From Branchiostoma lanceolatum (taxonomy: Eukaryota; Chordata; Leptocardii; Amphioxiformes; Branchiostomatidae): a stretch of 64,000 nucleotides of DNA. Below the pieces are notes generated by a model that saw only the letters and a list, made by a program, of their open reading frames with translations, had not been told where the DNA came from and searched no databases. Each line of letters starts with the position of its first letter. Position 1 is the first letter of the stretch. Below are positions 10,301 to 22,300 of this stretch, piece after piece. Location: contig NC_089732.1 in the NCBI RefSeq assembly GCF_035083965.1, positions 6,945,383 to 7,009,382 of the forward strand, given 5' to 3'. Position numbers and translations under genes: made by a program.

Positions 10301-13300
10301 GTTAAATGGTGTGCTGAGATGAGGTTGGTTGTCTGCCACAGAATTTTTTCTTGCCCTGTCACTTTATATTTTTGAAAAAATCTTGAGACCAACAAATTAA
10401 ATTAGTGTGGCCTAATGTACATGTACATGATGTAGCTATTACAGAAATTTTCACACTTGTTTTGAGCATCGTATATTTCTTTTATCATGACGTTTCAATC
10501 TTTATTGTTTCAAAACCCCCGGCATGCATCCTTGAGCCTCAAACTGTTCCATTTCTCCCACTAGATACTGTCTTAGACCCTGAATGATGTCAGATGGGCA
10601 AACGCCTCGTTTTTCTCTTTGCATCACAGGGCTCAAAATAGTGGGTGCATGTGTGCACCCAAAATTGGAGCTGTGCACCTAATTTTTGACGGTGGGTGCA
10701 CTGGTGCACCAGGGCACCGAGATATTTTTGTCTAGGCTATAGGGTAAAGGCACTATTGTACACTAGTAAACAGAATATTCTTGAAATGTAACGATGAGAA
10801 AAAGTAATATAACCTTTTATAACAGTAACTGTTGCACCTTATTTGATGTATTACTGACAGTTTTCATTCCCTCAAAAGGACTATGGCCTTTTGTAATAGC
10901 TGTTAAGAGTCATAACAAAGTCATTCTTGAAGTTTTCGCAGGTTTTTTTATGTTTGCAGTTTTCGTGGTGATTGCGTGAACTTCAAACCACCGCGAAAAC
11001 TTTTTTTCTAGTACTGACAGTATACAACTAAAGTGTTATTGTGAACTTCAAACCTCTCTTCTCTTGGTAGTCCTTCGAAGTCGAAGATGACTGTGGAACC
11101 ACTTCAAACCACTGTGATGTAAACACTTCATTTTCTCATTTCATTCAAGGCAAACTGGAAGGCATTTATAGTATTCCATATTTCTCCTGCTGCTTATATA
11201 AGCAATTAAGTCACTCATGATACCAACTCACATGAATGAATGAATGGACTGTGTGAGAACTGCATTTGCATATATATAACTGTTGTCATCAACAATACTT
11301 GCTCAGCTGCCCATAATAACCGCCCACTCTCCCTGCTGCCTTTGTAATTATAACAAAAAAAATACATACTAGTATTTGGTGCCCAAAGGCTTCTTCAGCA
11401 GTGGAATTTATAATAATAATAAGTCACTGGCGAGTATGCTGTCGTGACGTCAGAACGGGCCTTTTCCGTTCCAGTGCAGCCAATTATTTCCTTCTAGTCT
11501 GCGCACAGACAGCCCCAGAATCATTCACCTGCAGAAGGCTGGAGACGGCCGGACTCAGCACCAGCATGTTCAACAACAGCTCCGTCCAAGGGTCGCCTAC
11601 GGAAGAGACATTTTCTCCGGAGTTTACCAGCATATTGTCCTGCTACAAGTGGCACTTAAAAAACAGTTTCTCCATCCTGCAAGCCAACGAAGCCTGCTCC
11701 CTGTACGAGGACCTTGTCAGCTTAAGGGCAGAGACCGAAATCATCTACTGGCTGATGGGGCTTCTCATTATCATCACCAATTCTGTCGTGTTCCTGGGAA
11801 TCGTTGGATCAAGAGAACTCCAGAAACCCATCTACTTCTTCCTTGCAAATCTGGCCTTGTCCGACTTTTTGGCAGGTGTTGGACTCCTGTATCGAGCGGC
11901 AGGTCATGTGGGAATGGGATACAGCGCAATGTACAGGACATATGGCTTTCTGTTGGGGTATATGCCTCTCATGATTTTCACTCAGATGATGTCTGCATCT
12001 GCCCTAACCTTACTGTCAGTGAATAACTATGTTGCTTTAAGTTACCCTATCTATTTCCACAACCATGCTGGTAGTGCTAAACTGTGTACAGGTATAGCAC
12101 TGACCATTTCGTGGCTTTGCATTTCCTTGCTCTCCTTCTCACCCAGTATGGGATGGAACTGTTTAGATATGGAAACTTTGACAACTGGATCCTGCATTTC
12201 ATATTACCCATTTGCTTTTTTCGTCATTTGTGCATGCATAGGTTTCTTGCTGTGTATTATCATATTGTTCACAAATATAAGTGTATATACAGGAATCAGA
12301 GAGCGGGAAAAGAGAAGGCTTGAACAGGCAGGGGTTCTTCAGGCTCAGCCTAACAATGCCGCACAAGAGGAGGCACGAAGGAGGTATGAAGAAAGGGTGT
12401 ACAAGGCCAGGACTGTTATGATCCATGTAGTAGTGGCTTTTATCTTCTGGCTGTTACCCCTCCTGCCCTTAGCAGTGTGCAAAGGTGTCCCAGGGCTGTG
12501 CCCCACAAGAACCGGTATATTTGCAGGCATATGTCTGAACTCGCTGATCAACCCATTAGCAACACTCTACCGCACATCAGACTTGAGGACGGCAATCCGG
12601 CAAAAACTGACAGGCACTCATCAGACCTTTGTCACCATGATACGGGGAAATCACACAAATCCACTGGAAAACCAGGCTGGAACAGGAGATGCCACAAATG
12701 TGCAGCAAGCAGGGCAAAGCACACCAAGTCAGGCTCTACGAGAACAGCCTTCAGTAAAAAACCGTGGCCATTTCACCCATAATGCTCACAGAATGGCAGT
12801 GCTGGACAGACCTCGCGGGAGAGGGAGACAAGCCGAGGATCTTGCCACGGTGCAAATAGACTGAAAGGAACTGAAAACTAATTCAGAACTGATTACACTG
12901 AAAAACAAACTATACACCAGCATGGGCAACAATGGCAAGTACATGCATGATTATTGAATATACTGGTTTAACTTTAACTGTGGTGTAGATAATGTAAATG
13001 AGGTCTAGATGTCATTCAATTAGTAAGTTTGTTTTAAACTAAATGTGTTCTGTAAAAGAGTTTAACAAAAATAGACACTGCATTATGTAATTATTATCTT
13101 TGATATGCTGACGTATTTTCCTTGCATACATTTTGTACTCTATCTGTTTACACTGTTGAGATATTAAAGATTGGAGAATTTCAACTCAGATAGTCTGTAA
13201 AATCTTTTGAGTCCTTTTCTTCTTTGTTGTCAGTATTTGATCTGAGTGAATTGAATAAGGCTTTTTGCATAGTTCAGAAAGGTGTTTCAGAACCCCAAAT

Positions 13301-16300
13301 TAATTTTTTTCCAAGCTGTAACTTTAGGGGATCTATGATCTTGCAGCTTTACGGGTTCAGAAGCCCTCACAACATCTGCTTGGAGATAAACCTAGATAAT
13401 TCCTGAGGACTGATGTCATATTAAGCAGACGTCATGTTGTCATGACAACAACGTAGACGAATAAAATCAAAGCATCTGCAATAAATAATTTGTAATAGAG
13501 ATTCTAAAATGTCATGTAGATGGAACAATTAGGAAGGGAGAGGGCCCATTTAGCGAACAGTAACCCTTGGGCCATCTTTCTTTACATAGTAGAGATTGCA
13601 ATTATCAGAAGGTATGAGAAGTATTATTTACTTAGCAACACGCAGAAACACTAATTACATGTTATACATACATGTAATTCCATATCCCTGTATAAGAATT
13701 AAAATCGCTCTTCAAATGTGTAGCTCACAGAGTACTCGCTCTCCAGGCAGTTTTAGAAGAAAGACCTCTTTTATTCACTGAAAGAAGAAACAAGGGAAAA
13801 TTTTGTTTAATACTTGATTTTTCTTGTTCCATAGTGTCAACAAAAAATAACCACTGAATCCAGTTTACTTACTATATTATATAGTAAGTAAACTGGATTC
13901 TGTGGTTATATGGGCAATATATAGTATATATTGCCCGTCTTGTTAGATTCCACTTAAAAGCAAATGAAAGGCATCACCGTGGATACCAGATAGAACGTCA
14001 TACTGTATCTATGGTAACATATGTACATGCAGTGTGCTGTGGATAATGAACGGAACAATTTGTTATTGTCTAGGACTACATTTGCACGTCAGACACAGCC
14101 TTAAGGTTAACAATAAGAAGAGGCTGCTACGTGTAAATGTTAAATCCGGGCAAAAAGTTGAATCGGTTTTTTTCTCATCTATTGATAGAGACTTTAGGTA
14201 CATGTACAATGTATGTACTGTATGATGGTCATACTTTTCTTTTCCCTGCACCAGAGCCTGTTCATGAAGATTCTGGTCTTTCAGACATTGAGTATTTCTT
14301 TTGTTTTGTTATATCACCACAGAGATATACAGGGTTCCCCAATGTGACCAAGGCCCCTGATAACCCCAGTGGGAGAGGCCCGGTGATAGAGGCCCCTGAG
14401 CAGCCCACCCAGCTGTCCATGTTAAGTCAGTCCATTATGGACCAAAGTGCTCTTAATGAAGTGGATGCAGACAGAGAGCAAGGTACATAATAGGATACAA
14501 AAGGTAGCAATGAGAATGCTACCAGTATACTGTTTTTTCCAGATCTGTCATGTTTCTACACAATCATACAATTCATTTCCAAACTAGTTATACATGTGTC
14601 CATAGATAGAGTAAGGATGTTCTAGTTTTGTTTGTAGTGATCAAAGTGTGTCTGACTACATTTGCATGTGCAGAAGAGACTGGTGGGGAACAGACACTTT
14701 CACAGCAGTTCGAGTCCAGGCTGGATCTGCAACGTTTCCGAAGGTTCTTGGAATTGGAGAGACAGCAGGACAGCACCCTGAGACAGCAGGACAGCACCCT
14801 CAGACAGCAGAACAGCACCCTCAGACAGCAGGACAGCACACTCAGCACTATCCCAGGGGAACAGCAGGGACAGCAAGGTATAGTGTACTTATCAGTACAC
14901 ATACATGTAATTACTTGAACTATTTTCCCCCTTCTCTTTACCAGCAATGCATTGAATCTATACTTGTAAATTCTCTCAACTAGCCTGTTATTGTGTTAAG
15001 AAATTTTAGCCCTAAAGCGTTTACATGTGATCATATTGGACACTTTTTTCATCACAGAAAAAATTTAATGTAGGCTGCATGCTGCTTCAGGCAAAGACAT
15101 CTAGATGTTCTACTTTCACAAAATTGTGTAGCATATAAACAACAAGTCAATCTTATGTATTTCCTCTGATCTCATTACTTTGATATACAAACTGTATTTC
15201 TTGAAAGCGTGGTGTGTATTTTGGTTCTTGAAGCAATGGTTTATATAAGAATCATCATCTTTTACACTGTTAATATGTTCTGTATAACAGGTGCAGCCAC
15301 CAGTACCATGTTACAGGGTGGTCCCTCTTATCAATCGGACACCTCCAACCCCGGTAGAACAGTCAGCAGGAGTCAGACACAGGTGAGAACACACAAGCAC
15401 AAATGCATGGATGAAAAAAATGTGATAGAAGAAAAAGAAGGTAACAATGTGAAAACTGAGCAATACTTTTTCACACTGTTAGATTATTCTTTGTAGACAT
15501 GGTTTGTTGCATCAATTAGAAATAAAGTTATTTAGTTCAGGACAATTTACTTAATTGTTCTGCATCATAGCATTGTAACCAGCAGGAGCTTGATTAATTT
15601 TATAAAGATACAGCGGACACACTTGGTTTATGGATTAAGGATGAAAGACATGTCAAAAAGCTAAACACAGACCATAATTAATGTACAGCCAACAGTATTC
15701 TCAAAAATAGCTTTGTAGGACAAAATAATGATACAAACAAAAAAACACCAGACAAACATTGTATTCTTTTTAATAGAGTATGGTAAATAAGAAGTTGAAC
15801 CAATAGCTGATGACAATATAACTAATTTACAGCCAGCAGTATTCTTAACAACAGTATCGTAGCTACAACATGTTGGACTTTAAGTGATGATTGGACATAT
15901 ATGTCCATGTATCATGTTTATGGTAAATATGAAGTTGAATCAATAGCTGATGACAGTATAACTTATGTCCAGCCTACAGCAGTAAACACCCTGACCCCAG
16001 TGCGAGATGTGGACTCCAGCAGCCTCACAAACCAAGCCATCAACGACACAGGCAGGGTGAACCGCACCAGGAGCAGGACTGGTGCAGCCGACCACACAGA
16101 CCTCAGCTCGCTGTCACTCACTAAACTGGACGAACTCAAACAGGTCAGGGGGCCTTTGATTTGCTTTGATTAGAATTGCAACAGTGCAATACACTTGGGA
16201 CACAGGCAGCTATTGCTGGTGTAGTGACCCACACATAATATACCTGTTTTTACACTTGGGTGGAGTGAGCAAAGTCGTGTAAAGTGCCTTTTCCAGGGGC

Positions 16301-19300
16301 ACAAGATCGATGGCGTCAGGGGATTCGAACCCAGGACCGCTGGGATCTGGGCCGAAAATCCTGTCGTTACGCCTCAGGACCCCACAAAACAGACTCAGTC
16401 AAAGAAAAGTTTTCTCTGTTTTTAACTGTAAATTTGAGTGGAAGGGATTTTTGCCACAAACTTGCAATAGCATTTTATGTTATGAGGTGAAGCTGTTTTA
16501 TCCTTCTAGATTTCTGAGTACTGGACAAAGAGTAAGACTAAGTGCATATCATGGACTACTAAATTCTGTTACTTAGTTAACTGAAGGGGCCATCCTAATG
16601 ATTCATAGATAAATAGATAAATAAATTATTAATAAAATGATAATGCGAATGTGCCAAGCTCTTCGGATGGATACTACATGTTTGTGAGGGTTTACAATAA
16701 AGTAACTGTTACAGTTGTTTTTTCCAGTGTAAGAATGGAAGTGGTGCTTCAAAAAATGTTTTGACATCTCAGGCATTCCCATAAGGCTGTAACTTGTTCA
16801 TTTCCCTTGTAAGGTGATGGATAACCTGGAGGCTGAGATAGCGGACTATGAGCACCAGGCCGGCATGACACCCCCTCCCCCACCCCAGCAACACAAGTCC
16901 CCAACCCTCAGGGGATACACCACCTCCCTCCTGGAGGCCATCACCAGACTTACAAGACACATTAAGGAGGTAGGCCTTTTTTCAAATGTCGTCAGCATGT
17001 CGGTAGCTTATTTTACTACATTGTCCGAATTCGTCCGTTCAAACCCTTTTAGTGCCTACAGGGAGAGCTTACTAGCCCTTCCCGTTTAACAAAGCACCTC
17101 CTCAAACACGGGACGCCCATTTTTAGTCCCTTCCAAAGGACTGTACAGCCCCAACTAAGATGTACTTACCTTGGAACTTAAACTGGAGACTTCAAGTTAC
17201 CAAATAGTTGGAACCAGGAGCTCAACTGTGAGGCTGCAGTGCTAAGCTACCAGTTGAGCCACTGGCACTGAGACATCCCTATTTGTTACAATAGAACTAT
17301 CATGAAAATACATGTAGTTTTTGTTCTTACTTTACGAAGAGGTGATAAAAAAATCATTTGGTATGCACATGTAGTATGGCACATTTTGTCTCTGTACAAC
17401 ATACTGACAATGGTCTGTGTCTGCTGCCATAGAGTGAATCTCAGCTGCGCTCTGAAGCCACCCTCAGACATCACTTGACGGAGGAGATAGCAGAGCAGAG
17501 AGCTCTTGTGGATGTGTTGACAGCTGTGAGTGCAGGAACTGCTGTAACAGTACCCTGGGAATCCAGAGCCCGTGTACTACGCCACGATCTACCCCGCCCC
17601 ACTCTCCGCTAGGCCCGAATCTCTGCTAGCGGAGCGGGGTAGATCGTCGGGGCCAGCGGAAGAGTAGGCCTTGGGATAGGCGGGGAAGCTCGGGGCGCGC
17701 CAGTACACATGCTCTGGATTTCCAGGGTAGAACTACAGTTTTATGTTGATAGCACACACTGACTATGCTTTCTGTCACTGTAAGTCTAACTTCTAAGTGG
17801 TTTCTGTTCTCCATACTGGGTATCTAGACTAGAATGTGTATTACATCCATGGGTGCCTTTTAGATTTACATCATTTTACATCACTGTTGATATCCTTGAT
17901 GAAAGTTAAAAACTTCTTGAAGGCAAGACCACACTTGTAAGTTCTACCTAAAGTACTAGTAGTAAACATTGTTCATAATAGTTAAATGACAGTGTGACAA
18001 CAACAAAAATGTTTCATGTACATGTAGATAGACTTTGACCTAGAATTTTGTATATAACAAAGTCTTGTGTTCCTGTAGGACATTATAAACACTCAGGAGC
18101 AGTACACTGTGCTGAGGGGAGAGTTTGACCAGTACAGGGCCAAGTCTGAGGAACAGATCAACTATCTCAAGGTAAGTTGCTCACAAATTCAATAAAGCTT
18201 AGACAACTGCTTATTGACCCTATGAATTAAGACTCTTTCAAGTCTCAAGATGACAACCTTTGTTTGTTGATGAAGGTTAGACATCCAGGTAGTAAGATGA
18301 TATTATGCCAAAAATAGTTACTCAAGCAACTGGATAAAATTTTAAACAGACGTTTCAGACAGCATCCGCTGTCTTTCGTCAGTGACTGATGCTGTCTAAA
18401 ACGTCTGACTGTTTCAAAATTTTATCCAGTTGCTTGAATAACTATTTTTGGCGCAACCTTTGTTTGCTTTTCTAATGTATCTGTAACATTCAGAAATGTT
18501 TTACGGACATGAGTTTAACATGTAATTTGTTGTCCTCTATTCAGCACACGCTGTATGCTGTGATGAAAGCTTCAGGAAATAGATCCGTGGACGGCAGCAC
18601 AGATATGTCAACACAGAGTTTTGCACCAAGTGATTCTTCAGGTAATTATATACATGTAGTCCATACCTGATTTTTGTCCGTTATTTGTTTCCCAAAAAAC
18701 TCCAATATGGAGTTCTACATTTGCCTTAACAGACTTGTTATTTGATAAAGTACCTACAATAATATATGTGTACATGTATGTCTTCCCTGAAAAAGGTCAG
18801 GACATAATGTAAGAAATTATCTTTGGTTTCTTGATATTCATTTTCTGGCTGTGAGTGAATGATTCTAGTGTAAGAGGTACATGCAAGTCCCCATCATTGT
18901 GTAGTTTGTCAGGAACTTGTCTTTTAACCACCACAGATCCCAGCACGGCACCCAAGACCATCCCAACTCACCTCCAACCCCTGCAGCCTGCTGTTCTCCT
19001 GTCCCCTCCCAGACAGAGGGACCAGAGAGCACCTCAACAACAAGGTACCACAAACCACATTACTTGGGCCATTTGGTCTCATAGGACTAATAGTTTGCAT
19101 TGGATTCATATCATATTTTTCGTTCCCACAAGCTGCCTGGCCGGGCCCCGCTTTGGAAATGGGACTAAAGAATTACCTGATCTACTATTCTTCATAATCA
19201 TAATCCATATCTTGGAACTCAAGCAATCCTGTACGTCCCCAGCAGCAGCAGCCCAACCAGTCCCCACCAGTCTTGCAGACCTGCATCAGCGCGTGTCAGA

Positions 19301-22300
19301 GGTGTACAGGACCATGGGAAAGGTACCCAGTACCACAACCCCCACCTCCACCATAGTCATCTCCCAGCCTACAGAGGTTAGTGTAGTGGACCGCAGTAGA
19401 GACAGCCTGGGCACCTCACCACTGCTGCAGTCTCATCTCTACACAACAGGCACTGCTGTCCCTGGGGTCGTGAATGGTGTGGTACCTCCACAGCCTGGCC
19501 TCAATCATCTCTACACAACAGACACGGCTGTCCCTGGGGTCGTGAATGGTGTGGTACCTCCACAGCCTGGCCTCAATCATCTCTACACAACAGACACGGC
19601 TGTCCCTGGGGTCGTGAATGGTGTGGTACCTCCACAGCCAGGCCTCAGTAGTCACAGCTATGGACAACAGGTCACTGAGGCACAGGGTTCCAGCAACAGT
19701 GGGGTAAGGCTGACTTGGCACGGGTACATGTAGTTGCTAGATAAGACTTACATGTTTTAGTATTTAAACAGCTTTTTTGGAAGGAGGTATGAATTTTGGG
19801 TGCACCGATGCTCAACAGATTTTGAATCTTCTTGGTTGATATGATGAAGTCCTTTCGATGAAAAAACATGATTTGTGCTGTATTTATAATGTTTACAAGG
19901 GAAAGTTATCATATCATGATTGTGTCACTTAGACAGAATGTTGTCTGCTGTGTGGGTCCAAAATTTTCGACTTGGGTTCATTAGAAATTCTCAGAGTATG
20001 TTTTCTGTATTTGGGGTTCATGAGTACATTTGTAAATGATGTTTTATTAAAGGGGGGGAAGAGTAAATTGTCACCAACACAAACAAAACTGTTTCCTTGA
20101 ACATTTATGTCTCTTTACTCCAGAGACCCGTGCCAGTGTTCCGCCCCTCCCCAGACCTGTCCAGTGTGGAAGGTGTGAGGCAGGGTAGACGGGGAAGTCT
20201 GGAGGAACAGTTGTCGGTCCTGTCACAGCAGCACACACAGGCACAGAGACGGCTGCAGCAGATGGAACAGTGGAGGAAGGTTACAGGCACCAGTCCTCAG
20301 GACGCAGGGGCAGTCCCGCCCAGTGGGGGTGGGTCAAGACTCAAGAACAAGCTGCTTTTACATGTTGTAGTATAGCTCAATAACAGTGTTTCAGTAGTGT
20401 TCAGTGCTGTTACAATGTGCATGTGCATGTATCTTTCATAGAACATTTTGTTGCTTTCATGTTACATGAAGAAATAGATGCTGACTCACTTGCAGTACAC
20501 AATGTTGTGCAAAAGATTCAGCTTGACATTTTGATGTTTTAGTATTACTAAGTTACAATATAATTTTTGACATAGTGCTTTCTATACAGTTTGGTACATA
20601 AATATCTTTAAGTGTCCAGCACTAGGTCTCCTTTTACAAATGTATTTCCCAAAGAGTTTTGCGATGCTACTCACACTTCCAAAATCATATCCTGTTGCTT
20701 GTAATGAGTAACTGCTATTTGGCATATCTTATTACCTGGATGTCTAACCTTCATCGACCTACTCACACTTGTACCTGACCTTCAGACCCCAGCCCTGAGG
20801 CCATCCACGAGGAGCAGGTCCTACAGCAGCAGATTGACCTCCTGCTGCACAAACACGAGGAGGCCCAGGCACGGCTTCAGGGGCTGGTGCAGCAGCAGCA
20901 TCAGATTAGCCTCGACAGGCAGCTCAACAGTAGGACAGCTTTCTTACAGTAGATACAGTAGAGGCTAGTGAATGTTATTCAAAACATCACAGCATTCTGG
21001 CTGGCAGTTTCTTACAGTAGATAGTACTAGATACAGTACAGTATAGTGAATGTCATTCGAAACATCACAGCATTCTGGCTGGCAAAAATGTGCTGTAAAT
21101 CAGTATAGTAGCTTTCTTACAGTAGAGGCTAGTGAATGCCATTCAAAACATCACAGCATTCTGGCTGGCAGTAATGGTTACTTAAAGTCAGCCTAGAATA
21201 GATTTTGTAGCTTAAAACATGGGTTTCATAAGTTATTTAGTCATAGAATTATTATACCACATACTGGTTTCACCTTGTTTTGGAGGGAGTAGCTTGTGCA
21301 GTTATGTATCTCTGTGAATCGCTAGAAGGTGCACACTTCCAAAGAAAAGCATGGTAGGACATGATCATGTGTTGACATGATCAAACCATGTACGAAGTGC
21401 ATGTGTCGACTTGGATCCCATATGACCGGCGGTGACTCATACTTTTCACCGTTGGAGTATCAATTGGATACAAAAATTGCATAGAATTTTGTGTTTTAAA
21501 GCAAAATTAGTGGATGATTATTGGCGAACAACTTTTCCAACTTGTGTTTTTCCCATCCAGGTGCAGGCAGCACAGGCACAGCTTCCACCTCTACCGAGTT
21601 CACACAGTTGCCAACATCTTTACCATCCGTCACCCCACCCTCATCCCTACCCCAGGGGAATCCCCACCTCCCCGTGTCCCCTCCCATCTCCCCCATCCCC
21701 TTCACCCTCAGCAGCACAGCCCAACCCCAGCCGGTGGTGACGTGGGGAGGGGCAGGGCGGGAGATCCGAGTGTCCGTGCCCCGTGTGGAGGACTTAGAGC
21801 TGACAGCCACCAGCACACCTTCCCCTCATGTGGGCAACAGCAGGTCAGTTCAAGGAGGTTTTAGTTTGACTGTTTCTGTAAGAAGTTCTGGAGTTGTACA
21901 TTGTACATGTATGTGTGTGTGTTATGAAGCAATGTAGAGTGTGCCAATGCAGCTGAGCTCAGGAATTACTGACGTAATGGGTGCACAGGAATTGCTGATG
22001 TGATGGGTGCACAGGAGTTGCTGATGTGATGGGTGCACAGGAATTGCTGATGTGTTGGGTGCACAGGAATTGCTGATGTGATGGGTGCACAGGAGTTGCT
22101 GATATAATGGGAGCACAGGAAATGCTACTGTACATGTGAATGGGTTCCTGAAGAGAAGTTTGAAGTAAACTCAACATTCTCTCTAGTCAAAATCCTTTAA
22201 AGAAGCAAATGTTTTCTCTAAAAATTTAACATGATTGTCAGAGCTTATTCTAAGTGCATTGGGCCTTTAGATTCGTGAAAACAGTTATCAATGTTTTTTT

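Noticed and set aside
11401..11565. N-terminal extension of the GPCR from the upstream in-frame ATG
   Set aside because: It adds about 55 residues with no family counterpart; the ATG at 11566 gives a normal receptor N-terminus. Not fully excluded.
14588..14947. Minus-strand frame with repeated CCLRVL units
   Set aside because: It is the antisense reading of the DSTLRQQ repeat in SPICE1 exon 7.
21496..21816. Antisense frame of 106 codons opposite SPICE1 exon 18
   Set aside because: It is a shadow of the Pro/Ser-rich SPICE1 exon, which is supported by splice phases and the REIRVSVP motif.
21961..22116. CRISPR-like repeats
   Set aside because: The 26-base units are contiguous with no spacers, and the host is a eukaryote.
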